From NCBI RefSeq assembly GCF_000622325.1, contig NZ_JASE01000003.1:1-64000 (forward strand): a DNA stretch of 64,000 nucleotides, read 5' to 3'. Source of the DNA: Sulfitobacter geojensis (GTDB lineage: Bacteria > Pseudomonadota > Alphaproteobacteria > Rhodobacterales > Rhodobacteraceae). The position numbers were made by a program, and so were the translations under genes. Of the stretch, positions 28,601-37,888 are shown one piece after another; positions within the stretch are counted from its first letter, which is position 1; every line of letters begins with the position of its first letter. The notes under the pieces were generated by a model. It was given only the letters and a program-made list of their open reading frames with translations. It searched no databases and had not been told where the DNA came from.

Positions 28601-29659
28601 CTAGGCGGCGGCGGGTCTGGTTTCGGTGTCGCCCTGCGTGTCGCCGAGGGGGGCGAGTTCAAAGCGGGTCACGCGCAACAGGTGGTCGGGATTATCGGGA
28701 TCTGGGGCGATACAGGCCATCCATCCCATCATGATCGTCTGGCCCAGAACGGCGGGGCGTATTTCAGGTTTGGGCAGCCACAACGCCACTTCGATGTCAA
28801 AGGCACGGCCCAGATACCAGAACGTCAGATCGCGCAGATGAGCGTGGTCCGCGCCACCGGGCAGAAAGCGCAGATAGGCATCGTAATTTTCCACATAAAT
28901 CTGGATGGTAATTTTCTCACCGATCGACAGGACGCGTTCCCCAAGGGTGGCATCGCGCCCCATCGTCGCGGATTGGCGTCCCATCTGGCACAGGGCGTCG
29001 GGTTCAAATTCCAGCCAGGCTGGTTCGAATTCATCAATGTCGACCTTTACCGTATCGCCGAAGTGTACCTGTAGCATCTGGCGCAGTTTTACCGGGCTTT
29101 TGATCCGCCCTGCGGCCAAAGGGGCAAGCCGTTGTTTCGCGGTATCGGGTACCGTGTCACGGTTGCGATAGCTGGGCGAGCCGCTGCCGGTGAGAGATAG
29201 AATATATGCGGAAAACCGGTCTTGGGCTTCGTGATCAAACTGGGTGATCGCGCGGGCGTCGGACCATGCGCGAAAGAACAGTTCTTGAAAGCGGGCGGCA
29301 AAGATATCGGTAAAGGCGACGAAACTCGGATCGCCTGCATCGAACCAGCGCCGCACCTCTTCGGTCCAGACCAAGGGCAGCGCGCCTTGGGGTCCGAAGA
29401 AACCCATAAACTGTGCGCGGATCATTGGCGGGCTGGCGTCCAGATCAACCCGCGCCATGTCGGCATCGGGAAAGGCCAGAAACGGATCCTGTCCCAAGCG
29501 TACCAGCGATTCCTTAAGCCGCGTGTTCTGCCCGATGCGCGGCGCGTCCTGTCCCTCACGCTCCAGACGGCGCAGCACGTTGAACAGCCCCTGACCGAAC
29601 GCCGCTTTCGCCTGCGCATCCTGTTGGTTCAGGATTTCGGTCTTGCTCGGCTTGCTCAT
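28601..29659 (-). CDS. tssG: T6SS baseplate protein TssG (ImpH/VasB)
   Basis: 352 residues, the usual length. Recognisable TssG features include LRRLEREGQDAPRIGQ, a central F-GFFGPQGALPLVWTEEVRRW (family: GLxGxxGpLPxhytE) and KLRQMLQVHFG near residue 200. With TssF and TssE it forms the baseplate wedge. Its start overlaps the tssF stop (ATGA), which supports translational coupling and equimolar synthesis. Confidence 0.96.
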   Translation of the reverse strand: MSKPSKTEILNQQDAQAKAAFGQGLFNVLRRLEREGQDAPRIGQNTRLKESLVRLGQDPFLAFPDADMARVDLDASPPMIRAQFMGFFGPQGALPLVWTEEVRRWFDAGDPSFVAFTDIFAARFQELFFRAWSDARAITQFDHEAQDRFSAYILSLTGSGSPSYRNRDTVPDTAKQRLAPLAAGRIKSPVKLRQMLQVHFGDTVKVDIDEFEPAWLEFEPDALCQMGRQSATMGRDATLGERVLSIGEKITIQIYVENYDAYLRFLPGGADHAHLRDLTFWYLGRAFDIEVALWLPKPEIRPAVLGQTIMMGWMACIAPDPDNPDHLLRVTRFELAPLGDTQGDTETRPAAA

Positions 29660-31596
29660 AGCAACGGTCCTGAACCCGAACGGGGGGGAAACACCTTGAT
29701 CTCGCCGCGCTGCACGGTGCGTACCACCGTTTGGGTAAAGCTGTTGACGGCCGCATATTCCGACAGGAACCGGTCCAGCACGGCGGCCAGCAACATCACG
29801 CCCGACCCCTCGTATTCCTCTTCGTCAAAGGTCAGCGTCACCTCTATTCCGCGGGCGGTGTGAAACCCGTCTGCATGTGGGATCGTACGGCCCACGGGGC
29901 GGGTTTCGACCTTGTTCAGTCCCGCGATCTGCGCTTCGCTCACATTGTCGGACAGGTCGGTAAACAGTGACAGCATCTCGCGCATGCTGGCGGCGGCGTC
30001 CTTGCCATCGCGGCTTTCCAACCCGTAGTGATTTAGCGACAGATAAGACACCAGCCGCCAATAGACATCGCCCGATGTGGTGCGGTGGGCAGCACCGGAT
30101 TCAAGATCGGCAAGGCTGTCGGCAGGGGGGGTGGGCCCTGCGATGCAAGCGAGCGTAATCTCCTGATCATCGCAGAGAAAGAAGTCATCCTTTGATTGCG
30201 CAATCGGCAGGTATTCAGGCAGGTGCCGGTTGGAACACAGGGTGTTGACCTGCAACCGTTGCACGACGTCATCACCGGGCGGGGCATAGATCGAGACAAA
30301 GGTTTCGGTGCCGCGATACCGATAGTTTGACGCGCCATACCTTTGTTCAGATGCGGTCAACCGGCGCGGGCGGCGCCGGTAGGTATAATACAAGACCTGC
30401 CGCGGATCCTTGGCATCGGGGGGCAGAGCATACAGCGGATAAACCCGTACCTTGTTCTGCTGGCCCTGATAGAATGCCCAGACGTCCTTGATTGATTGGA
30501 CCTCGTAGTGGGTGATCGGGGTGGAGTTGGGCGTGACCACAGCCTCGTGTTCTTTGGTATTGATGCGCACCTGCGATGACATTTCTTCGAACTGATTGAC
30601 CGCAGGGGCGGCATTCAATGCGAAATGTTCCTTTTCAAGACGTGAGGCAAGGACGCGGTTCACGGTGTCGAATTCAAAGACCAGTTCGACCTGTGTCTGG
30701 CGCACATAGCGGAGGATATCGGCCAGACCGCTTAGGCGGAAGCCGGCGAATTTACGTGGGAAAACAAAGAATTCGCGCAGAAAGGCAAAGCCTTCGAACA
30801 GGCGGGTGTTATGGGCGAACAAACGTTGATTCCGATCAAAACCGACCTGTTCAAGACTGTGCTGCGGTAAGGTGGCAAACACCGGATCGCCCTGCGCGTT
30901 CAGCCAGCGTAGCGAAATGCGGGTGGTGTCGCAGAACAGTTGTTCAAAAAGGGCAACGCTGTCTTTGAGGGGGCCGGTCAGATGGACCACGAGTTCATCA
31001 AGTCCGGCATCGCCGCCCAGCCCTGCAAGCGTCAGATCAGCCGGATCAGCCCCTTTCGCGCCAAGCCGTTCAAGCGTCAGCACAATGCCGGCTTTGGTGC
31101 CCTGCGCGATCTCTTGTCCCAACGCACCGATGGGGCCGGCACCGGCGTGGTATTTCACGTCCTTCACCCCAAGCGGCCAGAGCTTCAGCGGCGCTGTCAG
31201 GGCAAAGCGGCAGGCGATTTGTTTGTCGGCATCTTTGAAACGGGCATCCATATAGGCACCGGCGTCAAACGTCATCCCCTTGGCCAGATCGGTGTTTTCC
31301 AATGGCAGATTTGCCTGCACCAGCATCGCAGAAGGGGTCGGGGCCAGTGCGTCGGGGAACACCTGATCCAGCAGTTCATGGGTGAATGTCTTGAACTCGT
31401 CCTGCATCTTGGTCTGGACGCGGGCGGCCAACAGGGCGCTGCCCTCGAGAAGGCCTGAAACCGTGGGATCAAGATTTTCCTCGACCAGCCCGCCAAGGCG
31501 GTCGGCAAGACCGGGGTAATCCTGCGCAAACTCCGCTGCGCGTTCCTTAAGAAGCGACAGTTCGCGGTTATAGGCTTCGCGCAGGGCGCGTTTCAT
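29656..31596 (-). CDS. tssF: T6SS baseplate protein TssF (ImpG/VasA)
   Basis: 646 residues, typical of TssF. The N-terminus YNRELSLLKERAAEFAQDYPGLADRLG matches the family hallmark, followed by DPxVxxLLEGSALLAARVQ and the Tyr/Arg-rich TYRRRPRRL core. TssF pairs with TssG (2:1 in structures) to build the wedge around the VgrG hub. Thirteen bases after tssE and overlapping tssG. Confidence 0.97.
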   Translation of the reverse strand: MKRALREAYNRELSLLKERAAEFAQDYPGLADRLGGLVEENLDPTVSGLLEGSALLAARVQTKMQDEFKTFTHELLDQVFPDALAPTPSAMLVQANLPLENTDLAKGMTFDAGAYMDARFKDADKQIACRFALTAPLKLWPLGVKDVKYHAGAGPIGALGQEIAQGTKAGIVLTLERLGAKGADPADLTLAGLGGDAGLDELVVHLTGPLKDSVALFEQLFCDTTRISLRWLNAQGDPVFATLPQHSLEQVGFDRNQRLFAHNTRLFEGFAFLREFFVFPRKFAGFRLSGLADILRYVRQTQVELVFEFDTVNRVLASRLEKEHFALNAAPAVNQFEEMSSQVRINTKEHEAVVTPNSTPITHYEVQSIKDVWAFYQGQQNKVRVYPLYALPPDAKDPRQVLYYTYRRRPRRLTASEQRYGASNYRYRGTETFVSIYAPPGDDVVQRLQVNTLCSNRHLPEYLPIAQSKDDFFLCDDQEITLACIAGPTPPADSLADLESGAAHRTTSGDVYWRLVSYLSLNHYGLESRDGKDAAASMREMLSLFTDLSDNVSEAQIAGLNKVETRPVGRTIPHADGFHTARGIEVTLTFDEEEYEGSGVMLLAAVLDRFLSEYAAVNSFTQTVVRTVQRGEIKVFPPRSGSGPLL

Positions 31597-31609
31597 GCCG
31601 GTACCCTGT

Positions 31610-32209
31610 TCATGCCTGTATCCTCAGTTTGGACATTTTCAACTTGCCTGCGGCCATATCAACCTCGGCGTCGAAATCCAAAGGAATATCAATGGGATCG
31701 CCCATCAGTTCGGCAGAAACCGAGATGGACAGCCGTTGCCGGTTGTCGCCGTCAGGTTCCACCACAGTGACTTCGATGCTGTCGTGCACCAGACGGGGTT
31801 CATGGTTGATCAGGGATTTTCGTATGGTTTCCTTGATGCGGGGGCTGTTGATATCGGCAGCCGCAACGCTGGACAGATCCCCGAAACCGTAGTTCACAAT
31901 CGACGCGGCGACATGCGGCATATCTTGCAAACTAACCACAGACCCCAGTTCAACCGTGTTCAGCAGCGCGTTTAAATCAGTCTCTAAATACTTGCGCAGG
32001 GTCGCTTCGTCCAAACCGTCACGGCGTTGCAGACTGCGCGGACCCGCGGTTACGCCGCTGCCCTGTGCATCGCCTGCTTCAAAGGAATTGCGGAAAACCT
32101 GAAGAATGGAAACTTTGGCGCGCTCGCCTTTGCGCCAGTTGCGGCGGGTGGCAAGGCGTTTGTCGGTCGGGGCGTTTTGCATAATCTCGCTTGCGTTCGG
32201 GCCAACCAT
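31610..32209 (-). CDS. tssE: T6SS baseplate protein TssE (gp25-like, ImpF/HsiF)
   Basis: 199 residues from the ATG at 32209; a TTG at 32218 and an ATG at 32182 are alternatives, and none has a strong ribosome site. The C-terminal two-thirds is the gp25-like lysozyme-fold domain: LRKYLETDLNALLNT, SVVNYGFGDLS-like IVNYGFGDLSSV, and I-ETIRKSLINHEPRL. In TssE the lysozyme active site is not kept. It connects the baseplate to the first sheath ring. Confidence 0.93.
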   Translation of the reverse strand: MVGPNASEIMQNAPTDKRLATRRNWRKGERAKVSILQVFRNSFEAGDAQGSGVTAGPRSLQRRDGLDEATLRKYLETDLNALLNTVELGSVVSLQDMPHVAASIVNYGFGDLSSVAAADINSPRIKETIRKSLINHEPRLVHDSIEVTVVEPDGDNRQRLSISVSAELMGDPIDIPLDFDAEVDMAAGKLKMSKLRIQA

Positions 32210-32299
32210 GGTTGGCAATCCCCAAGGTCCTCAGACGCAGAGGCAGGCCCGAAGGCCAGCCTCTTTGATATCGAAACAAGTGGACGGCAAAGGCCGGTC

Positions 32300-32797
32300 T
32301 TACTTGCCCCAGGTTTTGTTCTCGGCGATTTCCCAGCCGGCCATGCTTTCGGGGCCTGCGGCACCGGACTGCTCCTGGAAGGTATAGGTCACCTGGAAAC
32401 GACGCATGTTCAGCGTCAGTGTTTCCTGAACGCGGTCCAGACCATCCTTGCTGCCACCTGTGTTGTAGGTGCTGATGATGATGTCTTCCATGTCGATCTT
32501 GAGGTAATCAACCGGCGCTTGGCCGCCCGATTTACGCACTACCAGCTGGCCGCTTTTGATGTGCTCGCCAGAGCAGCAGCGCGCGATCAGGTCGTGTGTG
32601 GCTTTGTCGACGTATTTGCTGATTGTGATATCACGGACATCAACCTTGCCGCCACCGCCGCCGCCGCCCTGATGGGTGGTGCCGGACTGAACCATGCCCC
32701 AATCCCATGACAGGATATCGATCCAGTCGCGGTGCTTGTCGTCCTGAGACTCACCTACAATGTTGTTGTCGAGATACAAAAAGCAATCAATGGCCAT
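32300..32797 (-). CDS. hcp: Hcp tube protein (TssD)
   Basis: 165 residues, Hcp family. It has the N-terminal AIDCFLYLDNNIVGESQDDKHRDWIDILSW, then DITISKYVDKATHDLIARCCSGEHI and a C-terminal VTYTFQEQ strand. Hexameric rings of Hcp form the expelled inner tube and carry small effectors. A good ribosome site (AAAGGAG) lies upstream. A stem-loop at 32825-32852 in the tssC-hcp gap may raise or separate hcp expression. A run of seven Gly near residue 45 is unusual. Confidence 0.96.
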   Translation of the reverse strand: MAIDCFLYLDNNIVGESQDDKHRDWIDILSWDWGMVQSGTTHQGGGGGGGKVDVRDITISKYVDKATHDLIARCCSGEHIKSGQLVVRKSGGQAPVDYLKIDMEDIIISTYNTGGSKDGLDRVQETLTLNMRRFQVTYTFQEQSGAAGPESMAGWEIAENKTWGK

Positions 32798-32824
32798 CTA
32801 ATTCACTCCTTTAGGGGCTTTGAA

Positions 32825-32852
32825 ACCCGACGCGCGTAATTGCGCAGCGGGT
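32825..32852 (-). promoter_or_regulatory. Imperfect stem-loop between tssC and hcp
   Basis: Arms ACCCGACGCGC (32825-32835) and GCGCAGCGGGT (32842-32852) pair with two mismatches around a six-base loop. On the minus strand the loop is followed by TTT only, so full termination is unlikely. A processing or stability element for the hcp transcript is inferred. Confidence 0.4.
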
Positions 32853-32862
32853 CATTTCTCTA

Positions 32863-34356
32863 TTATTTACCTGTTGGCAGCTTGGAGACGAGGCTCATCC
32901 CGATATCCATGCCTTCCAGTTGGAAGTGAGGCTTGAGGAAGAATTTGCCCTGATAGTAACCGGGGTTCAATTCGTCCTCGACCACCTCGACTTTCGCGCC
33001 GGCCAAAGGTTTTTTTGCCTTTTCAAATTCGCTGGCGCTGTCTGGATTTCCTGAAACATATTTATTGATCCACGCCTGCAAGTCCATCTGAAGCTGCATT
33101 CTGTCAGGGCTCTGCCCGATTTTGTCGCGCACCATCGCCTTTAGGTAATGGCTGAACCGCGATACCGCGAAAATGTAAGGAATACGTGACGACATATTGT
33201 CAGATGCGGTGGCCAGATCGTCGACATATTTCTTGGGGCGGTACAGGGATTGTGCCCCGATGAACGCCGCCTTGTCCGTGTGCTGACGGTGGATCAGGCC
33301 GATCAGACCTGCCTGGGAAAGTTCTCCCTCACGACGGTCGGTGATCGACACTTCGGTCGGGCACTTCAGATCCTTCGATCCGTCACCGGTGTCAAACAGA
33401 TGTGTCGGCAGGTTCGCAACCTCGCCACCCGACGTCACGCCACGAATCCGCACGGTCCAACCGCTTTCCTTGAAGGCACGGTTGATGTTCGCGGCCATGG
33501 CGTGGGCTGCATTCATCCACGAATACATCTGACCGCCGTGACCGTCGGTATCTTCGACAAAGTTGAATTCTTCGACCACGGAATTGCTGTTGGGGCCGTA
33601 GGGTTCACGGGCCAGAACACGGGGCAGGGTCAGCGCAAGGAAACGCGCATTTTCGCTGTCGCGCAGGCTGTTCCACTGGGCATATTCCGGTGTCTCAAAG
33701 ATCTCGCTCAAATCCGGTGGCACAGAAATTTCGTTCCAGCTGTCGAGGCCAAGCAATTCGGGCGATGCGCCGGACACGAAGGGGGCCAATGACGCTTCGG
33801 CGATTTTACCGATGGAGTTCAGCAGGTTCACATCAGGCGAGGACTGGCTGAAATGATAATCCCCGATCAGACACCCGAAAGGCTTGCCGCCCAAGGTGCC
33901 GAGGTTTTGTTCATATACCATGTCATGCAGCGGGGATTTGTCCCACTTGGCACCGGGATAACGGCGCATCATTGCCTGCAATTCTTTTTTCGAAATGTTC
34001 AGAACCTTAACGCGCAGGGTGCTGTCCGTTTCGGCATTATTGAGCGTATAGGCCAGACCGCGCCAGCTGCTTTCGAATTGCTGGAATTCTTCGTTATGAA
34101 TGATCTCGTTCATCTGGTCGGTCAGCTTTTCGTCAAGCTTGGCCAGCATCGCGTCGAGCGTATCAATTACATCTTCGGCGATCAGCGACTGGTCGCCCAT
34201 GGCCTCGCGCACCAGGGCCACAACAGCGTTGTCGACTTCCTTGGCCGCCACATCAGATCGCGGCTTGATCGTTTGTTTCAGGATATCCGAGAATTCGGAA
34301 AGCTCGTTCAGCGCCTCTGCGCCTTGCTGGTTTTCCTGTTGGGCTTCATTACTCAT
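32863..34356 (-). CDS. tssC: T6SS contractile sheath large subunit TssC (ImpC/VipB)
   Basis: 497 residues of normal length. Highly characteristic stretches include WRGLAYTLNNAETD, GKPFGCLIGDYHFSQSSPDVNLLNSIGKIAEASLAPFVSGASPELLG, FLALTLPRVLAREPYG and SRIPYIFAVSRFSHYLKAMVRDKIG. TssC with TssB makes the contractile sheath, whose contraction propels Hcp-VgrG and is reset by ClpV. Follows tssB by 53 bases. Confidence 0.98.
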   Translation of the reverse strand: MSNEAQQENQQGAEALNELSEFSDILKQTIKPRSDVAAKEVDNAVVALVREAMGDQSLIAEDVIDTLDAMLAKLDEKLTDQMNEIIHNEEFQQFESSWRGLAYTLNNAETDSTLRVKVLNISKKELQAMMRRYPGAKWDKSPLHDMVYEQNLGTLGGKPFGCLIGDYHFSQSSPDVNLLNSIGKIAEASLAPFVSGASPELLGLDSWNEISVPPDLSEIFETPEYAQWNSLRDSENARFLALTLPRVLAREPYGPNSNSVVEEFNFVEDTDGHGGQMYSWMNAAHAMAANINRAFKESGWTVRIRGVTSGGEVANLPTHLFDTGDGSKDLKCPTEVSITDRREGELSQAGLIGLIHRQHTDKAAFIGAQSLYRPKKYVDDLATASDNMSSRIPYIFAVSRFSHYLKAMVRDKIGQSPDRMQLQMDLQAWINKYVSGNPDSASEFEKAKKPLAGAKVEVVEDELNPGYYQGKFFLKPHFQLEGMDIGMSLVSKLPTGK

Positions 34357-34409
34357 CTTGATCTCTTTTCCGGCTTATCTGCTGACAGTTGGGGCTGGTG
34401 CCGCCTACA

Positions 34410-34925
34410 TCAGTCATCATCGGTGTCAGGTCCGGCACGATCCGCCAGGGCAGCCATCAATTCAGGGTCGCTCAGCAGCTTTTTCAGATGCTCTTGCGCT
34501 TTGGGTTTGGCGCTCATGTAGCGCTGCAGGTTTGCAAGCTGCTCGCGGGCTTCAAGAATTTTCTTGAGCGCTGGCACCTGACGCGCAATCGCTGCGGGCT
34601 CGAGGTCTTCCATTTTCTCGAATTGCAGATCCACGCCCATTTTCTGACCGCTGTCCGGGTCAAGCTTGTTGCCGACCATAAAAGTCATGCCGGGTTTGGT
34701 GGCACCCATATAGTCGTCTAGCGTGTCTTTGGTCACGTCCGAAAACTTGCGGTCATCCGCAGCTTCGGGTTCAACCCCGGGGTTATTGCCCGACAAATCC
34801 GACATCACGCCCATGACAAATGGCAGCTCGACCATTTTTTCGCTGTCGTAGGGATCTTCGTATTGAATTTGCACGCGGGGCGGGCGGTTTCGTTTAATGA
34901 AACCGGAACCAGAATCAGACGCCAT
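34410..34925 (-). CDS. tssB: T6SS contractile sheath small subunit TssB (ImpB/VipA)
   Basis: 171 residues. The family signature VxIxYE..YDSEKMVELPFVMGVMSDLSGN is present near the N-terminus, and the C-terminus (ADDRKFSDVTKDTLDDYM, FEKMEDLEPAAIARQVPAL) is equally typical. A GGAG ribosome site lies about nine bases before the ATG. The 126-base gap upstream to tssA is AT-richer and probably holds a promoter for tssBC-hcp-tssEFG-clpV, though no convincing -10/-35 pair was found. Confidence 0.97.
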   Translation of the reverse strand: MASDSGSGFIKRNRPPRVQIQYEDPYDSEKMVELPFVMGVMSDLSGNNPGVEPEAADDRKFSDVTKDTLDDYMGATKPGMTFMVGNKLDPDSGQKMGVDLQFEKMEDLEPAAIARQVPALKKILEAREQLANLQRYMSAKPKAQEHLKKLLSDPELMAALADRAGPDTDDD

Positions 34926-35051
34926 TCATAGTACTCCAAGAAAGTAACTTTGGTTTTTCAATCAAAAGTGAAGCAGCGTTAACCATCAAAGTCAACGACC
35001 CCCTATATCTTAGGCGTTGGCGCAAAAGGATATTTGACAAACAATTCATTC

Positions 35052-36389
35052 TCACGAGTTTGTTTCCACACTTGGCACCAGTTCGTCAACCAATGATTGA
35101 AAATCCCGCTCAAGATAACTTCTAGCGCGTTGAAGCAGGATCGGGACGGGGGATGAACGTTCGGCTTTTTGAAAGTAGATTTCGACCGCACGCATGGCCC
35201 CTGCGGCCGCTGCGCCGGTATCAATGTCCGGGGGGCTGATGTCGGGTCCTTGCGTGTCACTTTGGGGGGGAGTGCTTTGTGGGGCGCTGTCGGTTAACTG
35301 ACGCAGACGGTCGATGTTCAGGGCAAAACCGGTTTGCGGCCCAAAATCCACGATGGCCTGACCGGCCTTGTCCGGCAAAAGGGTTTCCAAGGCCTCGATC
35401 AGGGGGCGGCCGATCAACAGGCGCGCCTGGGTCACCAGCAGTAATGCAGCCGAGGAGGGTTCGTTGCGGCGGTAATAGTGCTCGCATGCTTCAAGCGTCA
35501 GCCGTGCATGGTCGTGACTGGAAATCGAAAGGGCCAGCGGGGTTTCAGTGGCGGCACCGGGGCTGTCTTGCGGCGTATCAGCTTGGGCCGGATCGGGGGC
35601 GGTGTCTGCCGGTGCCTCGGGCACGCTTAATTCGGGACGCCCAGAACTGATCGCAGCTAACATTTCCTGAACGGTGGATGTCACCAAGTCCAGCGAAGGC
35701 GTAAAGGCAGCCGTCGCGTGGGTCTGGCAGGCCTTTGATATGCGCGCCAGCGCGTCGGCAACACGGAGAAGCGCGCCGTGGTTTACCTCAAGCCGCTTCT
35801 TATTTCCCGGATCGCTTAGTGCGTCGCTCATCATGCCGGGGGTCAGGTCCTGTTCGCTTTGCAATGGGGTTACGGCACCGCTTGCCACGCGAATTTTGCG
35901 CAGGCTGACTTCGTCGGTGCCTGTAAGGCCCAGAAATTGCAGGGGCTGGATCATGGTGATCTGGCTGTTGAGATCGCCCAATGCATCACGGCGGGCAGAT
36001 GTCCCGTCGGACAGGTCGGGGTGCACCGCGTCGCCGAAAGTTTCGATCAGGGCTGCAATCCCTTCAATGGCATCGGCCAATGGATCGATCCTGCCAGCTA
36101 GCGCTTCCCATTGGGCCAGAAGGACCAGCAGGCGGATATCGCGGCTGCGTGACAGCAGCGTTTCGATCGCGCGCCGTTCGGCGTTGATGTCTACCTCGCC
36201 ACTGTCAAAAACCATGTCATGAGAGGCAGTGCCGTCGGGGCGTTCCACGCCGGGGCGATAATAATAGGCGGGCAAACGCCCCAAGGCCCCAAAATAGTAA
36301 TCCTCATAACCCGCGTCCATTGTCGCATCGAGATCAGGACCGCAGGGGGCCGCGTCGGACAGGGGCGTCAGCAATTCATCTAAGGTCAC
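35052..36389 (-). CDS. tssA: T6SS cap/initiation protein TssA (ImpA)
   Basis: 445 residues with the ImpA N-terminal domain: DELLTPLSDAAPCGPDLDA, YEDYYFGALGRLPAYYYRPG and IETLLSRSRDIRLLVLLAQWEALAGRIDPLADAIEGI. A Pro/Asp-rich linker leads to a C-terminal region (EPSSAALLLVTQARLLIGRPLIEAL and a final ERDFQSLVDELVP). TssA organises sheath priming and polymerisation at the baseplate. In the same direction as tagH (52 bases upstream) and tssB. Confidence 0.93.
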   Translation of the reverse strand: MTLDELLTPLSDAAPCGPDLDATMDAGYEDYYFGALGRLPAYYYRPGVERPDGTASHDMVFDSGEVDINAERRAIETLLSRSRDIRLLVLLAQWEALAGRIDPLADAIEGIAALIETFGDAVHPDLSDGTSARRDALGDLNSQITMIQPLQFLGLTGTDEVSLRKIRVASGAVTPLQSEQDLTPGMMSDALSDPGNKKRLEVNHGALLRVADALARISKACQTHATAAFTPSLDLVTSTVQEMLAAISSGRPELSVPEAPADTAPDPAQADTPQDSPGAATETPLALSISSHDHARLTLEACEHYYRRNEPSSAALLLVTQARLLIGRPLIEALETLLPDKAGQAIVDFGPQTGFALNIDRLRQLTDSAPQSTPPQSDTQGPDISPPDIDTGAAAAGAMRAVEIYFQKAERSSPVPILLQRARSYLERDFQSLVDELVPSVETNS

Positions 36390-36441
36390 AAGTTCGTCCC
36401 CATTTCATGTGTCGCGTGTACTTCGCGAGGTTCTGTATATT

Positions 36442-37803
36442 TCAAGATTGACCGGATTTCCCTGTCGCATCTGCATAGGCCTTGGCAAAGGCCCGCAGGA
36501 ACACATCCAGCATGCCGTGATCCCCCGTGCTTGCCTTGTTGTCCCAGCGTTTGACAAAGGCATCCCAGTTGCGCGTTTTTTTCGATCCGCTCAACAAATT
36601 GCTCGAGGTGCCTTCGCGTTCCGCAATTTCGTCAGGGGCAAGACCGGTCAAGACCTCAGCCAGCGCCGGTTGCAGGGCCGCAAATACAGCCGTTTGATGC
36701 CGGCGCAAATCGCTGAGCGCGTTTTCGAACCCTTCTGCTCCGGTCACAAACCCTTCGCGGTGTTTGATGAACAGCGCAGCAAAGGCTTGGTCTGCATCAG
36801 GCATAAACTTCATCGGGTTGTTGCCTGTTGCGCTGCGCATGGTGCGTTCGCCACCGCGGGTGAACTGTTTCACACTGGCGCGGTCTTTCAGCATCAGCAT
36901 GATCTCATCCACCGTCACCCGCGTGCTTTTGCCAAGCGCTTCGACCAGTGCCAGCGGATCGACCCCTTCAACGTCTTTCGGGTCAAGCCCCGCACCGGCG
37001 CAAAAGGCGGCAAGGATCGCATGGCCGTCTGGCTGCGGTGGGGGTGGCACAGGTGGCGCGGCGGCGGGAACCGGGGCCGGCGACGTGCGGCGCGGTGGCG
37101 GTTTGATCATGGTTTCCGACGGGTTGCCCAAGGGTGGCATCGGCACAGCTTTGGGTGCTGCAAGGGGCGGCGGGTTTGCGGGGTCTTGTTGCGGCGGCGG
37201 TTGCTGAACTGCATCACTTTGTGCCGGATGCATATCGGGCTGCTGAAGCGGCGCGGGACCGCCAGCGCGTTGGTGGGGACTGGACGGCTGCTGCAAAGGC
37301 ACGAAATCCTGCGCCATGTCATCAAAATGATGCGGATCGGCGGCGCGATGGGGCAGGGGGTTCACCGGCGCAAGTCCGCCGCTCTCTGCCCCTGGACTCA
37401 TATCCCAAGGATCCGCATCTGTCCCAATGCCGCCCCAAGGGTCAATTGTAACACCGGATTGTTGCTGGCGCGGCGGCGCTGCCTGTCGGGTGCTTAGTTC
37501 AACGGCAATGATATAGTGGCCGACAATCAACCGCTCGCCGCCCTTGAGGTGAAGCGGACCGTCGATCCGGTAATAACTGCCTTGCAGATAGGTTCCGTTT
37601 GTCGACACGTCGCGCAGCCAATATGCGCCGTTGTCATATTGGATATCGAAATGGTGGCTGGAGACATGTTTGGCCGGATCGGGCAGGATCCAATCCATCG
37701 ACGCACGTCTGCCGACACTCGCCCCTCTTTGGTCAAGAGTGATCCATGTCGGGCCGCCGTCGTCGAGCGTGTCAAAATTATCGATTCGCATACGCAGTGT
37801 CAT
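36442..37803 (-). CDS. tagH: FHA-domain T6SS regulator TagH (Fha)
   Basis: 453 residues. The N-terminal FHA domain (about 20-105) keeps the phospho-threonine-reading residues GRRAS (31-35), SSHH (48-51) and STNGTYL (67-73). A Pro/Gln-rich linker (about 120-240) is followed by the conserved TagH C-terminal domain (FCAGAGLDPKDVEG, MRSATGNNPMKFMPD, GFENALSDLRRHQ). In Pseudomonas and Agrobacterium the Fha protein binds PpkA-phosphorylated partners to trigger T6SS assembly. Its position beside tssA and the presence of ppkA/pppA in the same locus fit. Confidence 0.94.
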   Translation of the reverse strand: MTLRMRIDNFDTLDDGGPTWITLDQRGASVGRRASMDWILPDPAKHVSSHHFDIQYDNGAYWLRDVSTNGTYLQGSYYRIDGPLHLKGGERLIVGHYIIAVELSTRQAAPPRQQQSGVTIDPWGGIGTDADPWDMSPGAESGGLAPVNPLPHRAADPHHFDDMAQDFVPLQQPSSPHQRAGGPAPLQQPDMHPAQSDAVQQPPPQQDPANPPPLAAPKAVPMPPLGNPSETMIKPPPRRTSPAPVPAAAPPVPPPPQPDGHAILAAFCAGAGLDPKDVEGVDPLALVEALGKSTRVTVDEIMLMLKDRASVKQFTRGGERTMRSATGNNPMKFMPDADQAFAALFIKHREGFVTGAEGFENALSDLRRHQTAVFAALQPALAEVLTGLAPDEIAEREGTSSNLLSGSKKTRNWDAFVKRWDNKASTGDHGMLDVFLRAFAKAYADATGKSGQS

Positions 37804-37888
37804 TAGCGACCAACTTGCGCCAAAATTACCGTCAATTCCAGTGGGATATCCCTGAACAAGCGGGGCAAACCGGCGTCATACTGCTGCC

